From: JAQVXR01 sp050945755 | GTDB lineage: Bacteria; Bacillota; Dehalobacteriia; Dehalobacteriales; Dehalobacteriaceae | DNA: 59,943 bases | NCBI GenBank assembly: GCA_050945755.1 | Contig: JBMNTN010000007.1 | Span: 1-59,943, forward strand | Reading direction: 5' to 3' | In this document: positions 42,154-51,842 of the stretch, piece by piece | How positions within the stretch are numbered: the stretch's first letter is position 1 | Layout of the letters: every line of letters begins with the position of its first letter | Made by a program: the position numbers and the translations under genes | Notes under the pieces: model-generated | Told to the model about the DNA's origin: nothing | Seen by the model: the letters and a program-made list of their open reading frames with translations, nothing else | Database searches by the model: none

Positions 42154-43443
42154 ATGAACAGGAAAATTATCCAGATTGATGAAAGGATACCTTTTAGCCA
42201 GGCGTTCCCCTTAGCTTTGCAGCATGTTTTTGCCATGTTTGGCGCTACCGTTTTGGTTCCGTTTCTTACCGGGTTATCTCCTTCAGTCGCACTTTTAACG
42301 TCCGGAATCGGCACATTGATTTTTCACTTTTTCACAAAAGGAAAGGTACCGGCTTATCTTGGTTCCTCATTTGCTTTTATCGCTCCTTTGGCACTTTTCG
42401 TCACAGAAAAACATTCTATTGGGCAAGCCATGGGCGGTGCCATGATTGCCGGATTAGTTTATTTGATAATCTATTTAATCATCAAAGCTTTTGGTTCCGG
42501 ATTCATTAATAAATATGTGCCCAGCGTAGTAGTAGGACCGGTGGTGATTATCATCGGATTGGCGCTGGCTAAAACAGCGGTTAGTGATATGGCGGCTACC
42601 AACTGGGTGGTGGCGACCTTCACGCTCGTATCGGCGATTCTTTTCAGTATTATAGGGAGAGGATTATTTAAGGTGATTCCTATTCTTCTCGGAATTATTT
42701 CAGGGTATATCTTCTCCATTATTGTACAGTATGCCGGCTGGTTGCCTAAAATACAGGAAATGGGACTTGCGGTAAAAGATCAACAGCTTATAGACTTATC
42801 CGGGATTGCTGCCGCACCATGGTTATCCAACCCTACAGCTGCCTATGCCCAGGATTTTGCTGGCCAGGTGTTTTCCTTCGCCTCATTTCATTTCCCTGTG
42901 CCGGAGTTTACGGCAGCAGCACTTTTGGCGATTGCTCCGATTGCCTTTGTGACCATTATTGAGGATTTAGGCCATATATTTGTCATCGGTAATGTCACAG
43001 AAAAAGATTTAATTAAAGATCCAGGCTTTGACAAGGTGCTTCTTGGGAACGGCTTGGCAACAGCTGTTGCCGCTTGTTTTGGCGGCCCGCCCAGTACCAC
43101 TTACGGGGAAAACATCGGGGTACTGGCGATTACTAAAGTATATAGTTCCTGGGTAATCAGAATTGCGGCGGTTATTGCCATCTGTCTGAGCTTAATCGGC
43201 AAGCTGTCTGCCGCTCTCCAGAGTATTCCCACTTCCGTGATGGGCGGAATATGCATCCTGCTTTTCGGGATGATTGCAGCTGCCGGAATCAGGACGATGA
43301 TTGAAGCTAAAACCGACATGTCATCTACCCGTAACCTAATTATTGTCGCGGTAATTTTAATACTTGGTGTTGGTACAGGCAAAGTAGGATATGCTACTTT
43401 AGCCGGTATTCTCTTAAATCTAATTTTGCCGAATGAGTCCTAA
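42154..43443 (+). CDS. pyrP: PyrP/UraA uracil permease
   Basis: Uracil:proton symporter of the NCS2 family with about 14 membrane segments in 429 residues. Typical are QHVFAMFGATVLVPFLTG at the N terminus, YLGSSFAFIAP, the acidic motif VTIIEDLGH and GGPPSTTYGENIG. ATG 42154 follows GGAGGG. It sits between attenuator 2 and an ordinary terminator, as the salvage arm of the pyr operon. Confidence 0.96.
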   Translation: MNRKIIQIDERIPFSQAFPLALQHVFAMFGATVLVPFLTGLSPSVALLTSGIGTLIFHFFTKGKVPAYLGSSFAFIAPLALFVTEKHSIGQAMGGAMIAGLVYLIIYLIIKAFGSGFINKYVPSVVVGPVVIIIGLALAKTAVSDMAATNWVVATFTLVSAILFSIIGRGLFKVIPILLGIISGYIFSIIVQYAGWLPKIQEMGLAVKDQQLIDLSGIAAAPWLSNPTAAYAQDFAGQVFSFASFHFPVPEFTAAALLAIAPIAFVTIIEDLGHIFVIGNVTEKDLIKDPGFDKVLLGNGLATAVAACFGGPPSTTYGENIGVLAITKVYSSWVIRIAAVIAICLSLIGKLSAALQSIPTSVMGGICILLFGMIAAAGIRTMIEAKTDMSSTRNLIIVAVILILGVGTGKVGYATLAGILLNLILPNES

Positions 43444-43448
43444 TTGAT

Positions 43449-43472
43449 GCTCCCCTATATGGGGAGCTTTTT
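43449..43472 (+). terminator. Intrinsic terminator between pyrP and pyrB
   Basis: GCTCCCC, loop TATAT, GGGGAGC, then TTTTT, six bases after the pyrP stop. No PyrR binding loop (GAGG motif) precedes it, unlike the third B. subtilis attenuator in the same place. Confidence 0.75.
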
Positions 43473-43489
43473 CAAAGAAGGAGGTTATT

Positions 43490-44428
43490 ATGTTTAAACG
43501 TAAGGATTTGCTGGGCCTTGCTGACTTAACTCCTGAGGAAATAACTTATATTTTGGACACAGCCAGGCCGATGAAGCAGATTATTCTGCGCGACATTAAG
43601 AAAGTACCAACCCTGCGGGGAAAATCTGTGGTTAATCTCTTTTACGAACCCAGTACCCGGACCCGGACATCTTTTGAACTTGCTGCTAAATATATGAGTG
43701 CGGACAGCGTGAACATTGCCACATCCACATCCAGTGTGGTAAAAGGGGAAAGTTTAACTGATACAGGTATCACTCTAACTTCCATGGGATGTGATATTGT
43801 TGTGATTCGCCACCGGGAGTCAGGTGCTCCAGCTTTTCTTGCCCGCAATATTCCCGCCCGGGTGATAAATGCCGGTGACGGGACTCATGAACATCCTACC
43901 CAGGGGCTGCTTGATCTTTTTACCATGCGGGAAAAGAAAGGGAACATCAAAGGGTTAACCGTGACTATTTTGGGGGATATTCTGTTTAGCCGGGTAGCCC
44001 GCTCTAATATCTGGGGTTTAACCAAGCTGGGAGCTAAAGTACGGGTCTGCGGCCCGGCAACGCTGATGCCCCGGCAGGCTCAGGAACTGGGAGTAGAGGT
44101 TTATCACAATATTGACGAAGCATTAAAAGATACCGATGTGGTAAATGTGCTGCGTATTCAGCTGGAACGACAGGACAAAGGATACTTTCCGACAATCAGA
44201 GAATATTCCCGGCTGTTTGGCTTAACCAAGGAGCGGCTAAAAAAGGCTAAGCCTGATGTCTTGGTACTTCATCCCGGTCCGATGAATCGGGGAATAGAAA
44301 TCGCGCCGGAAGTGGCGGACGGGCTGCATTCAGCCATTAACGAGCAGGTGACCAACGGTGTCGCGGTGCGCATGGCGCTTTTGTATTTGCTGACAGGAGG
44401 AGGTGCAATTGGTGAAGCTGTTAATTAA
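43490..44428 (+). CDS. pyrB: PyrB, aspartate carbamoyltransferase
   Basis: Condenses carbamoyl phosphate and aspartate to carbamoyl-aspartate. Carbamoyl-phosphate motif YEPSTRTRTSFE, the mobile-loop lysine in SSVVKGESLTDT, HPTQGLLDL and the C-terminal HPGPMNRG are intact; 312 residues. ATG 43490 follows AAGGAGG. No pyrI regulatory-subunit gene is adjacent. pyrC overlaps its end. Confidence 0.97.
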   Translation: MFKRKDLLGLADLTPEEITYILDTARPMKQIILRDIKKVPTLRGKSVVNLFYEPSTRTRTSFELAAKYMSADSVNIATSTSSVVKGESLTDTGITLTSMGCDIVVIRHRESGAPAFLARNIPARVINAGDGTHEHPTQGLLDLFTMREKKGNIKGLTVTILGDILFSRVARSNIWGLTKLGAKVRVCGPATLMPRQAQELGVEVYHNIDEALKDTDVVNVLRIQLERQDKGYFPTIREYSRLFGLTKERLKKAKPDVLVLHPGPMNRGIEIAPEVADGLHSAINEQVTNGVAVRMALLYLLTGGGAIGEAVN

Positions 44429-45719
44429 AGGCGGCAGGGTGATTGATCCTAGCCAAGGGATTAACGAAATTGCCGACGTGTTGGTGGAAAACGGGATAAT
44501 AATTCAGCTGGGTGCTGATATTTCACTTGAGGGAGCCGAAGTTTTTCTGGCCTCCGGGAAGTTGGTCTGCCCAGGATTTATTGATATGCATGTCCATTTA
44601 AGAGAGCCGGGGCTGGAGGCAAAAGAGACAATAGCCACGGGAACTAGAGCCGCTGCGGCCGGCGGGTTTACCTCAGTGGCCTGCATGCCGAATACTCTCC
44701 CGGTAGCGGATAACAGGGCAGTAATTAACTTTATTAAAAACCAAGCCCAAGCAGAAGGAGTGGTTAATGTTTGGCCGATCGGAGCGATTACCAAAGGTTC
44801 TGAAGGTAAAGAACTGGCGGAAATCGGAGATATGTTTCATTCCGGAGCCAAAGCTATCTCTGATGACGGTCACCCGGTGATGAACGGGGAAGTAATGCGT
44901 TGTGCTATGGATTATGCCAAAATGTTCAACCTGCCTGTTCTCTCCCATTGCGAAGACTTGAATCTTACTGCCGGAGGAAATATGAACGAGGGGCTAACGT
45001 CAGTTGTTTTGGGACTCCAAGGGATTCCGGCAGCAGCGGAAGAAGTAATGGTTGCCCGGGATATTATTCTTGCTCGGCTTACCGGATGCCGGCTTCATAT
45101 TTGTCATGTCAGCACTGCCGGGTCAGTGGAATTGGTGCGGCAGGCGAAAAAAGAGGGGTTGCCTGTTACTGCCGAAGTAACTCCTCATCACCTTACATTA
45201 ACGGAAAAAGCAGTGGAAGGTTATGATCAAAATACTAAAGTAAATCCTCCGCTTCGTTCGATAGAAGATGTTGCTGCCCTGAAGAAAGGTTTACAAGATG
45301 GTACTATTGATTGCATTGCCACAGATCACGCCCCCCATACGGTAGAAGAAAAAGCAGTGGAATATGGCTATGCCCCTTGCGGCATAGTAGGCTTAGAGAC
45401 GGCTGTTCCCCTGGTATGGCAGGCACTAGTCAATGAAGGAGTGCTGACACCGGCACAATTGGTGCAGAAGTTCACTGTCAATCCGGCAGAGATACTTGGT
45501 TTGGACCGGGGAACCCTCATTCCGGGGAGACCTGCGGATCTGACAATTTTGGATGAGTCGGCGGAAAAAACAGTCGATATTAACAGCTTTTATTCTAAGG
45601 GTAAAAATAGCCCTTATCAAGGGTGGAAGCTTAAGTGTCTTCCTGTGGCAACAATCGTAGGAGGGAAAGTAATAATGGCCGATGGCAAACTGACAAAGAC
45701 GATGGAGGAAAGAAGATGA
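44412..45719 (+). CDS. pyrC: PyrC, dihydroorotase (class I)
   Basis: Zinc amidohydrolase that cyclises carbamoyl-aspartate to dihydroorotate. Metal ligands are visible in DMHVHLREPG, ISDDGHP, LSHCED, HICHVSTAGS and IATDHAPH, the class I pattern. 435 residues from GTG 44412, chosen because GGAGGAGGTG lies seven bases upstream; GTG 44403 is within the ribosome site. It overlaps pyrB by 17 bp and carA by 4 bp. Confidence 0.96.
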   Translation: MKLLIKGGRVIDPSQGINEIADVLVENGIIIQLGADISLEGAEVFLASGKLVCPGFIDMHVHLREPGLEAKETIATGTRAAAAGGFTSVACMPNTLPVADNRAVINFIKNQAQAEGVVNVWPIGAITKGSEGKELAEIGDMFHSGAKAISDDGHPVMNGEVMRCAMDYAKMFNLPVLSHCEDLNLTAGGNMNEGLTSVVLGLQGIPAAAEEVMVARDIILARLTGCRLHICHVSTAGSVELVRQAKKEGLPVTAEVTPHHLTLTEKAVEGYDQNTKVNPPLRSIEDVAALKKGLQDGTIDCIATDHAPHTVEEKAVEYGYAPCGIVGLETAVPLVWQALVNEGVLTPAQLVQKFTVNPAEILGLDRGTLIPGRPADLTILDESAEKTVDINSFYSKGKNSPYQGWKLKCLPVATIVGGKVIMADGKLTKTMEERR

Positions 45720-46804
45720 AAGGTTTTTTAGTGCTGGAAGATGGCACTCTCTTTGAGGGGAAGGCTTTTGGGGCCAAAGGGTTAACTAGCGGAGAAGTGG
45801 TTTTCAACACCAGTATGACCGGCTACCAAGAAATTCTTACCGACCCGTCATATTGCGGCCAGATTGTGACAATGACTTATCCCTTGATTGGAAATTATGG
45901 TATTAATACAGAGGATATGGAATCGGCTGCTCCTCAGGTACGCGGTCTTGTGGTAAGGGAACTTTGTGACATCCCCAGCAACTGGCGGGCAACCGGCAAC
46001 TTGGAAAGTTTTCTCAAAGAGCATAATATTATCGGTATTCAAGGCCTGGATACCCGGGCGCTTACCAGGAAACTGCGCAGTCAAGGGACAATGAGAGGGA
46101 TACTCACCACTGAAGATATGGGAAAAGAAAAAATGGTTGAATTGGCAAAAAAGGTGCCGAGCCTTTCCCAACAGGATTTGGTCAGTCAAGTGACCACTAA
46201 AGTTCCTTACACAATTGAAGGAGATAAGTACCGGGTGGTGGTAATGGACTTTGGTGCCAAGCAAAGTATGATCAGGTTGTTGGGCAGCCTGGGTTATACA
46301 GTTACGGTTGTACCGGCTCAGACTAAGTCGGAAGAAATTGTTGCTTACCATCCAGATGGTTTGATTCTATCTGATGGTCCCGGAGATCCCAAAGAGGTAA
46401 TGTATGCGGTAGAAACTATTAAAAAAATGCTGGGCAGGGTGCCCATTTTTGGTATCTGTCTAGGTCATCTTCTCTTAGGGCTGGCATTAGGCGGGGATAC
46501 TTACAAATTGCCTTTTGGCCACCGGGGCGGAAATTATCCGGTGAAAGATTTATCCGGCGGACGGATTTATATTACATCTCAAAACCACGGTTTTGTTATT
46601 GATCCTAATTCATTAAATCCGGATCTTGTAGAAGTCTCTCATATCAACCTGAACGATAATACGGTAGAAGGGATTAAATGCAAAAAAATACCGGCATTTT
46701 CCGTACAGTATTATCCTGAAGCTTTTCCCGGTACTTCTGACAATAAGTCTCTGTTTGATGACTTTTTTAAGTTGATTCAGGAATTTAAAAAAGATATTTC
46801 ATAA
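45716..46804 (+). CDS. carA: CarA, carbamoyl-phosphate synthase small subunit with altered glutaminase site
   Basis: By homology the glutaminase subunit that feeds ammonia to CarB; 362 residues, normal length, and the N-terminal CarA domain (TGYQEILTDPSY) is intact. The nucleophile Cys248 (FGICLGH) and Glu335 remain. The catalytic histidine of the QxHPEASPG motif is Tyr333 (SVQYYPEAFPG). Two glutamine-contact positions are also changed: Leu252 where GICLGHQ has Gln, and Tyr274 where GGNHPV has His (E. coli His353, Gln273, His312). The subunit may therefore be inactive as a glutaminase, leaving an ammonia-dependent synthase. ATG 45716 follows GGAGG and overlaps the pyrC stop. Confidence 0.95.
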   Translation: MKGFLVLEDGTLFEGKAFGAKGLTSGEVVFNTSMTGYQEILTDPSYCGQIVTMTYPLIGNYGINTEDMESAAPQVRGLVVRELCDIPSNWRATGNLESFLKEHNIIGIQGLDTRALTRKLRSQGTMRGILTTEDMGKEKMVELAKKVPSLSQQDLVSQVTTKVPYTIEGDKYRVVVMDFGAKQSMIRLLGSLGYTVTVVPAQTKSEEIVAYHPDGLILSDGPGDPKEVMYAVETIKKMLGRVPIFGICLGHLLLGLALGGDTYKLPFGHRGGNYPVKDLSGGRIYITSQNHGFVIDPNSLNPDLVEVSHINLNDNTVEGIKCKKIPAFSVQYYPEAFPGTSDNKSLFDDFFKLIQEFKKDIS

Positions 46805-46871
46805 ATAAGGGATACTGCAACAGGACTGAGAGAAAAAACAGGCGATTACTTATTCCGAAGGAGGTATTTTT

Positions 46872-49800
46872 TTGCCACGGAAAAAAGGTCTCAGAAAGGT
46901 GATGGTGATCGGGTCCGGCCCGATTATTATTGGACAAGCAGCGGAATTTGACTATGCCGGGACTCAGGCCTGCCGGGCACTGAAAGAAGAGGGTTTGGAG
47001 GTTGTTTTAGTAAACTCCAATCCGGCGACCATTATGACAGATGCAAATATTGCCGACCGGGTTTATATTGAACCGCTGACGCCGGAGTTTGTCGCTAGTA
47101 TTATTAAAAAGGAAAAACCGGACGGGTTATTGCCCACATTAGGAGGGCAGGTGGGATTAAACATTGCTCTTAAGTTGGCTCAATCCGGAGTAATCGATGA
47201 GGAAGAAGTAGAACTTTTAGGTACTCCCCTTTCCTCCATTCAAAAAGCTGAAGACAGGGAAATGTTTAAAAGCATGATGGAGGAAATCGAGGAACCTGTA
47301 CCGGAAAGCACCATCGTATCCACTGTGGAAGATGCGGTAGCTTTTGCCAACCAATTAGGCTATCCGGTAATTGTTCGGCCGGCCTATACCTTGGGCGGCA
47401 CCGGCGGAGGTGTTGCTCATAACGCCCGAGAGTTGGCGGAAATCACTGCCCGGGGGCTGAAATACAGTATTATAAAACAGGCACTGATCGAAAAAAGTGT
47501 GGCAGGTTGGAAAGAAATTGAGTATGAAGTTATTCGCGATGCTAAGGACAATTGTCTTACCATTTGTAGTATGGAAAATATCGACCCGGTAGGAATCCAT
47601 ACCGGTGACAGCATTGTGGTTGCTCCTGCTCAGACCTTAACAGACCGGGAATATCAAATGCTTCGGACCGCTTCTTTGAAAATTATCCGCGCTTTGGGAA
47701 TTGAAGGCGGTTGTAATATTCAGTTTGCTCTTGATCCAAAAAGTTTTCAGTATTATGTGATCGAAGTTAATCCCCGGGTAAGCCGGTCTTCTGCCCTGGC
47801 ATCAAAAGCAACAGGTTATCCCATTGCCAAAGTAGCCAGTAAGATCGCAATCGGCTTGACGCTGGACGAAATTGAAAATGCTGTGACCCGCAAAACCTAC
47901 GCCTGCTTTGAACCGACTATTGATTACGTAGTCTTAAAAATTCCTCGTTGGCCTTTTGATAAATTTTCCTTGGCGGATCGCCTGTTGGGTACTCAAATGA
48001 AGGCAACAGGAGAAGTCATGTCTATCGAGCGTAGTTTTGAAGCAGCCCTTTTAAAAGCAATTCGTTCTCTGGAATTAGGGCTGACCGGTTTAATCGTAGA
48101 TGCCTACCGGGAATTTGATGATAACCAACTCAAACAGAAAATGAAAGAAGCAGATGACGAACGCCTCTTTGTTTTGGCGGAAGGTTTCCGCCGGGGATTT
48201 TCTCTAAATGAAATTGCGGCATTGACAAAGATTGACCGTTTTTTCCTGACGAAGATCCGAAATATTGTTGCCTTGGAAAAGGAGTTAAAGGAAAGGGAAT
48301 TAACTCCCGCTATTCTGAAAAAAGCAAAAGAGACAGGTTTTGGTGATGGAGATATTGGCAAACTGACAGGCTTCACGGAGAATGAGATAAGAACTATGCG
48401 CAAAGCACATGGAATTAGTCCGGTATATAAGATGGTTGATACCTGCGCCGGGGAGTTTGAAGCAGTTACGCCTTATTACTATTCTTCATACGAAAAAGAA
48501 AACGAAGCCCTGCCGGATGATGGGCGCAAAATTGTTGTGCTTGGCGCCGGACCCATCCGGATTGGCCAGGGGATTGAGTTTGATTATTGCTCTGTTCATT
48601 CAGTTTGGGCATTAAAGGAAGAAGGCATTCAGTCAATTATTATCAATAATAATCCGGAAACAGTAAGTACGGATTTTGATACCTCCGACAGGTTGTATTT
48701 TGAACCGTTGGTAACGGAAGATGTCCTGAACATTCTGGAACTGGAAAAACCGGAAGGTGTAATTGTCCAGTTTGGCGGGCAAACAGCAATCAACTTGGCC
48801 GAACCATTGGCCCAGGCAGGTATTAAAATTTTGGGCACTTCAGTGGAAGATATTGACCGGGCGGAGGACAGAGACCGTTTTGACCATTTGCTGCTGGAAA
48901 TGGGTATTCCGAAACCGGCGGGAAGAACTGCCGTGAGTGTTGAGGAAGCCTTGGCAATTGCCGGAGAAATCGGCTACCCGGTACTGGTGCGGCCTTCCTA
49001 TGTTTTAGGCGGCCGGGCGATGGAGATTGTTTATAACAATGAAGATTTACTTGGATATATGTCATCTGCCGTTCAGGTTTCTAATCAGCACCCGGTGTTG
49101 GTAGACAAATATGTGATGGGCCGAGAAGTAGAAGTAGATGCTATTTGTGACGGCAAGGAAGTACTCATTCCCGGGATTATGGAACACATTGAACGAGCGG
49201 GAATTCATTCGGGAGACAGCATTGCTGTTTATCCCAGTCACTCCCTTCCTCCTTATGTGACGGAGCAGATCGTTGATTATACCACCCGTTTGGCTTTGGA
49301 ACTTAAGGTGAAAGGATTAATCAATATTCAATTTGTTGTTCATGACAATCAAGTGTTTGTTCTGGAAGTAAATCCCCGTTCCAGCCGGACGGTGCCCTAT
49401 TTAAGCAAGATTACCGGCATCCCAATGGTAAATATTGCCACAAAGGTTGCACTGGGGAAAACATTAAGAGACCAGGGTTACAAGGGGGGCTTGTCTGAAC
49501 TGCCTTCTTATGTTGCCGTGAAGGTTCCGGTGTTTTCTTTTGCCAAACTATTAGAGGTAGATACTTCACTGGGACCGGAAATGAAGTCAACCGGCGAGGT
49601 AATGGGTGTGGACAAGAACTTTGCCAGAGCTTTGTATAAGGGAATGACAGCAGCCGGGGTAGATATTCCTTTGAAAGGGAAAATTCTCGCAACTATTGCC
49701 GACAAGGATAAAGAAGAAGCGATACCTCTACTCCGCGCTTTTCGAGATATTGGATTCAGCTTATGTGCTACATCAGGTACTGCTGCATCTTTGGAGAAAG

Positions 49801-50078
49801 CCGGACTCCCGGTTGAACGGGTAAACAAGCTGGCAGAAGGATCGCCTAATATTGTTGATTTGATCCGGGAGAATAAAATTCATTTTGTCATTAATACCTT
49901 AACCAAAGGGAAGCACCCGGAACGGGATGGTTTTAGGATCCGCCGGGCAGCTGTGGAAATAGGTATTCCCTGCATTACTTCGCTGGATACGGTGCGCGTG
50001 CTTCTCCATGTACTGCGTTCATTAACCAAGGGAGAAGACTTTCGCTTGATTCCTTTGCAGGACTATGTTATCAAGTAA
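46872..50078 (+). CDS. carB: CarB, carbamoyl-phosphate synthase large subunit
   Basis: Two-ATP-grasp enzyme of 1068 residues making carbamoyl phosphate from bicarbonate, ammonia and two ATP. Both halves show the repeated motifs (VIGSGPIIIGQAAEFDYAG and VLGAGPIRIGQGIEFDYCS; RPAYTLGGTGGG and RPSYVLGGRAMEI), and a C-terminal MGS-like allosteric domain follows. No defect is seen, in contrast to carA. The start is TTG 46872 after AAGGAGG. It lies 67 bp after carA. Confidence 0.97.
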   Translation: MPRKKGLRKVMVIGSGPIIIGQAAEFDYAGTQACRALKEEGLEVVLVNSNPATIMTDANIADRVYIEPLTPEFVASIIKKEKPDGLLPTLGGQVGLNIALKLAQSGVIDEEEVELLGTPLSSIQKAEDREMFKSMMEEIEEPVPESTIVSTVEDAVAFANQLGYPVIVRPAYTLGGTGGGVAHNARELAEITARGLKYSIIKQALIEKSVAGWKEIEYEVIRDAKDNCLTICSMENIDPVGIHTGDSIVVAPAQTLTDREYQMLRTASLKIIRALGIEGGCNIQFALDPKSFQYYVIEVNPRVSRSSALASKATGYPIAKVASKIAIGLTLDEIENAVTRKTYACFEPTIDYVVLKIPRWPFDKFSLADRLLGTQMKATGEVMSIERSFEAALLKAIRSLELGLTGLIVDAYREFDDNQLKQKMKEADDERLFVLAEGFRRGFSLNEIAALTKIDRFFLTKIRNIVALEKELKERELTPAILKKAKETGFGDGDIGKLTGFTENEIRTMRKAHGISPVYKMVDTCAGEFEAVTPYYYSSYEKENEALPDDGRKIVVLGAGPIRIGQGIEFDYCSVHSVWALKEEGIQSIIINNNPETVSTDFDTSDRLYFEPLVTEDVLNILELEKPEGVIVQFGGQTAINLAEPLAQAGIKILGTSVEDIDRAEDRDRFDHLLLEMGIPKPAGRTAVSVEEALAIAGEIGYPVLVRPSYVLGGRAMEIVYNNEDLLGYMSSAVQVSNQHPVLVDKYVMGREVEVDAICDGKEVLIPGIMEHIERAGIHSGDSIAVYPSHSLPPYVTEQIVDYTTRLALELKVKGLINIQFVVHDNQVFVLEVNPRSSRTVPYLSKITGIPMVNIATKVALGKTLRDQGYKGGLSELPSYVAVKVPVFSFAKLLEVDTSLGPEMKSTGEVMGVDKNFARALYKGMTAAGVDIPLKGKILATIADKDKEEAIPLLRAFRDIGFSLCATSGTAASLEKAGLPVERVNKLAEGSPNIVDLIRENKIHFVINTLTKGKHPERDGFRIRRAAVEIGIPCITSLDTVRVLLHVLRSLTKGEDFRLIPLQDYVIK

Positions 50079-50092
50079 GGGAGATAATTAGA

Positions 50093-50884
50093 ATGCAGTT
50101 TCTGACAGAAATCATTGAAAACAAGCAAGTTGCTCCCGGTTATTATTTCATGAAAATATCAGTCCCGGAGGTGGCTTGCCGGGCGGTGCCGGGACAATTT
50201 CTCCATGTGAGGGTGAACAACGGGCTTTATCCTTTGCTGCGCAGGCCGCTTAGTTTGCATGAAATCAACCCGGACAAGGGCATTGTTGGCCTTCTTTTTC
50301 AAGTGAGAGGAGTAGGGACTGAGCTTTTGAGCCAAAAAAAAGCGGGCGAGAAGATCGATGTGATGGGGCCATTGGGCAAAGGTTTTAACTTGGATTTTCC
50401 CGGTGAGAAGGCGGTCCTGGTTGGAGGAGGTATCGGAATCGCCCCTCTTTATCCACTGGCAGACCGGTTAGTTGCGTCGGGGAAAAGGGTTACTGCTCTG
50501 ATTGGCAATCGCTCCGCGGAATCTGTTTTAGCTGTGGACAAATTCACTGCCATTGGGTGCCAAGTTCAGGTTTCCACCAATGACGGGACCAAAGGCCTGA
50601 AAGGATATGTAACGGAACTTCTGGAAGAATATTTGATGAAAACGGCTGCGGATTATGTTTATGCCTGCGGCCCCGGACCGATGCTGGCTGAGATTGAAAA
50701 AAGCTGTGCCAAAAGGCAAATTCCCGGGCAGGTATCCTTGGAAGAGTATATGGGATGCGGTGTGGGGGCATGTTTGAGTTGCGCCTGTGAAAGAGAAGGG
50801 GTAGATGATCAAAAATACCTGAAGGTTTGTACAGACGGCCCCGTGTTTACCCTGGGGGAGGTGAAATTAAACCATGAAGCCTAA
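50093..50884 (+). CDS. pyrK: PyrK, electron-transfer subunit of dihydroorotate dehydrogenase
   Basis: FAD and [2Fe-2S] subunit that passes electrons from PyrD to NAD+ (or another acceptor). Visible are the FAD motif RRPLSLHEI, the GGGIGIAPLYPLA nucleotide loop and the cysteine cluster GCGVGACLSCAC with a fourth Cys at VCTDGPVF. 263 residues. pyrD overlaps its 3' end by 11 bp. Confidence 0.96.
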   Translation: MQFLTEIIENKQVAPGYYFMKISVPEVACRAVPGQFLHVRVNNGLYPLLRRPLSLHEINPDKGIVGLLFQVRGVGTELLSQKKAGEKIDVMGPLGKGFNLDFPGEKAVLVGGGIGIAPLYPLADRLVASGKRVTALIGNRSAESVLAVDKFTAIGCQVQVSTNDGTKGLKGYVTELLEEYLMKTAADYVYACGPGPMLAEIEKSCAKRQIPGQVSLEEYMGCGVGACLSCACEREGVDDQKYLKVCTDGPVFTLGEVKLNHEA

Positions 50885-51791
50885 CATGTCGGTGAATATT
50901 GCCGGGATGGTGATGAAGAATCCCGTTACTACAGCGTCAGGCACCTTTGGATTTGGCCGGGAATATGCACCCTACCTGGATTTGAACAAATTAGGAGCTA
51001 TTACGGTAAAAGGAACTACCCTAGAACCCCGAGCAGGAAATCCGCCTCCCAGGTTGGTGGAGACACCGGCCGGGATCCTCAACGCCATCGGATTGGAAAA
51101 CCCGGGAGTAGATGTTTTTATCAAGGATGCGTTGCCCTTTTTACGTCGGTATAATGTTCCGGTTATCGTCAATATTGCAGGAAATTCGGTCGAAGAGTAT
51201 GGGGAGGTGGCAGCCCGTCTCGATCAGGTATCCGGAGTTTCCGCTCTAGAGGTGAATATATCCTGCCCTAATGTAAAAAGAGGAGGCTTGGCTTTTGGCA
51301 CCGACTGTCGGGCGGCAGGGGAAGTAATTCATATCGTAAAATCACGTACGTCTTTACCGGTGATTGCCAAACTTTCTCCTAATGTTACCGATATCGTGGC
51401 GGTTGCCCAGGCGGTTAAAGATGCCGGTGCAGATGCTCTTTCCTTAATCAATACCCTCTTAGGCATGGCGATTGATATTGAGAGAAAAAAACCGGTATTG
51501 GCCAATACCTTCGGCGGCCTCTCCGGCCCGGCGATAAAACCGGTTGCGGTGCGGATGATTTGGCAGGTAAGCCAGGCTGTGGATTTACCTATCATTGGAA
51601 TGGGAGGAGTCACTTCCTGGCGGGATGCCATAGAATTAATGCTTGCGGGAGCCAGCGCAGTAGCAATTGGGACTGCTAATTTTATTAATCCTCGTACCGT
51701 GATGGAAGTTATTGCGGGGATTGAAAATTACTTGGCGGAAAACGGGTTTAACGATATTAACGAGATTGTGGGTTTTGCATGGAAATGCTGA
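50874..51791 (+). CDS. pyrD: PyrD, dihydroorotate dehydrogenase class 1B
   Basis: FMN enzyme oxidising dihydroorotate to orotate. The active-site base is cysteine in VNISCPNVKRGG, as in class 1B enzymes that pair with PyrK. GGLSGPAIKP and the GMGGV phosphate loop are present. 305 residues. ATG 50874 follows GGGGGAGGTG; ATG 50886 would drop four residues. Confidence 0.96.
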   Translation: MKPNMSVNIAGMVMKNPVTTASGTFGFGREYAPYLDLNKLGAITVKGTTLEPRAGNPPPRLVETPAGILNAIGLENPGVDVFIKDALPFLRRYNVPVIVNIAGNSVEEYGEVAARLDQVSGVSALEVNISCPNVKRGGLAFGTDCRAAGEVIHIVKSRTSLPVIAKLSPNVTDIVAVAQAVKDAGADALSLINTLLGMAIDIERKKPVLANTFGGLSGPAIKPVAVRMIWQVSQAVDLPIIGMGGVTSWRDAIELMLAGASAVAIGTANFINPRTVMEVIAGIENYLAENGFNDINEIVGFAWKC

Positions 51792-51842
51792 AATCAGTAA
51801 AACATTTTACATAATTTCTTTAACTTTAGGAGGATTAACACG

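Noticed and set aside
46805..46871. Sequence between carA and carB (AGGACTGAGAG) resembling a PyrR loop.
   Set aside because: The order of the conserved bases is wrong and no terminator follows.
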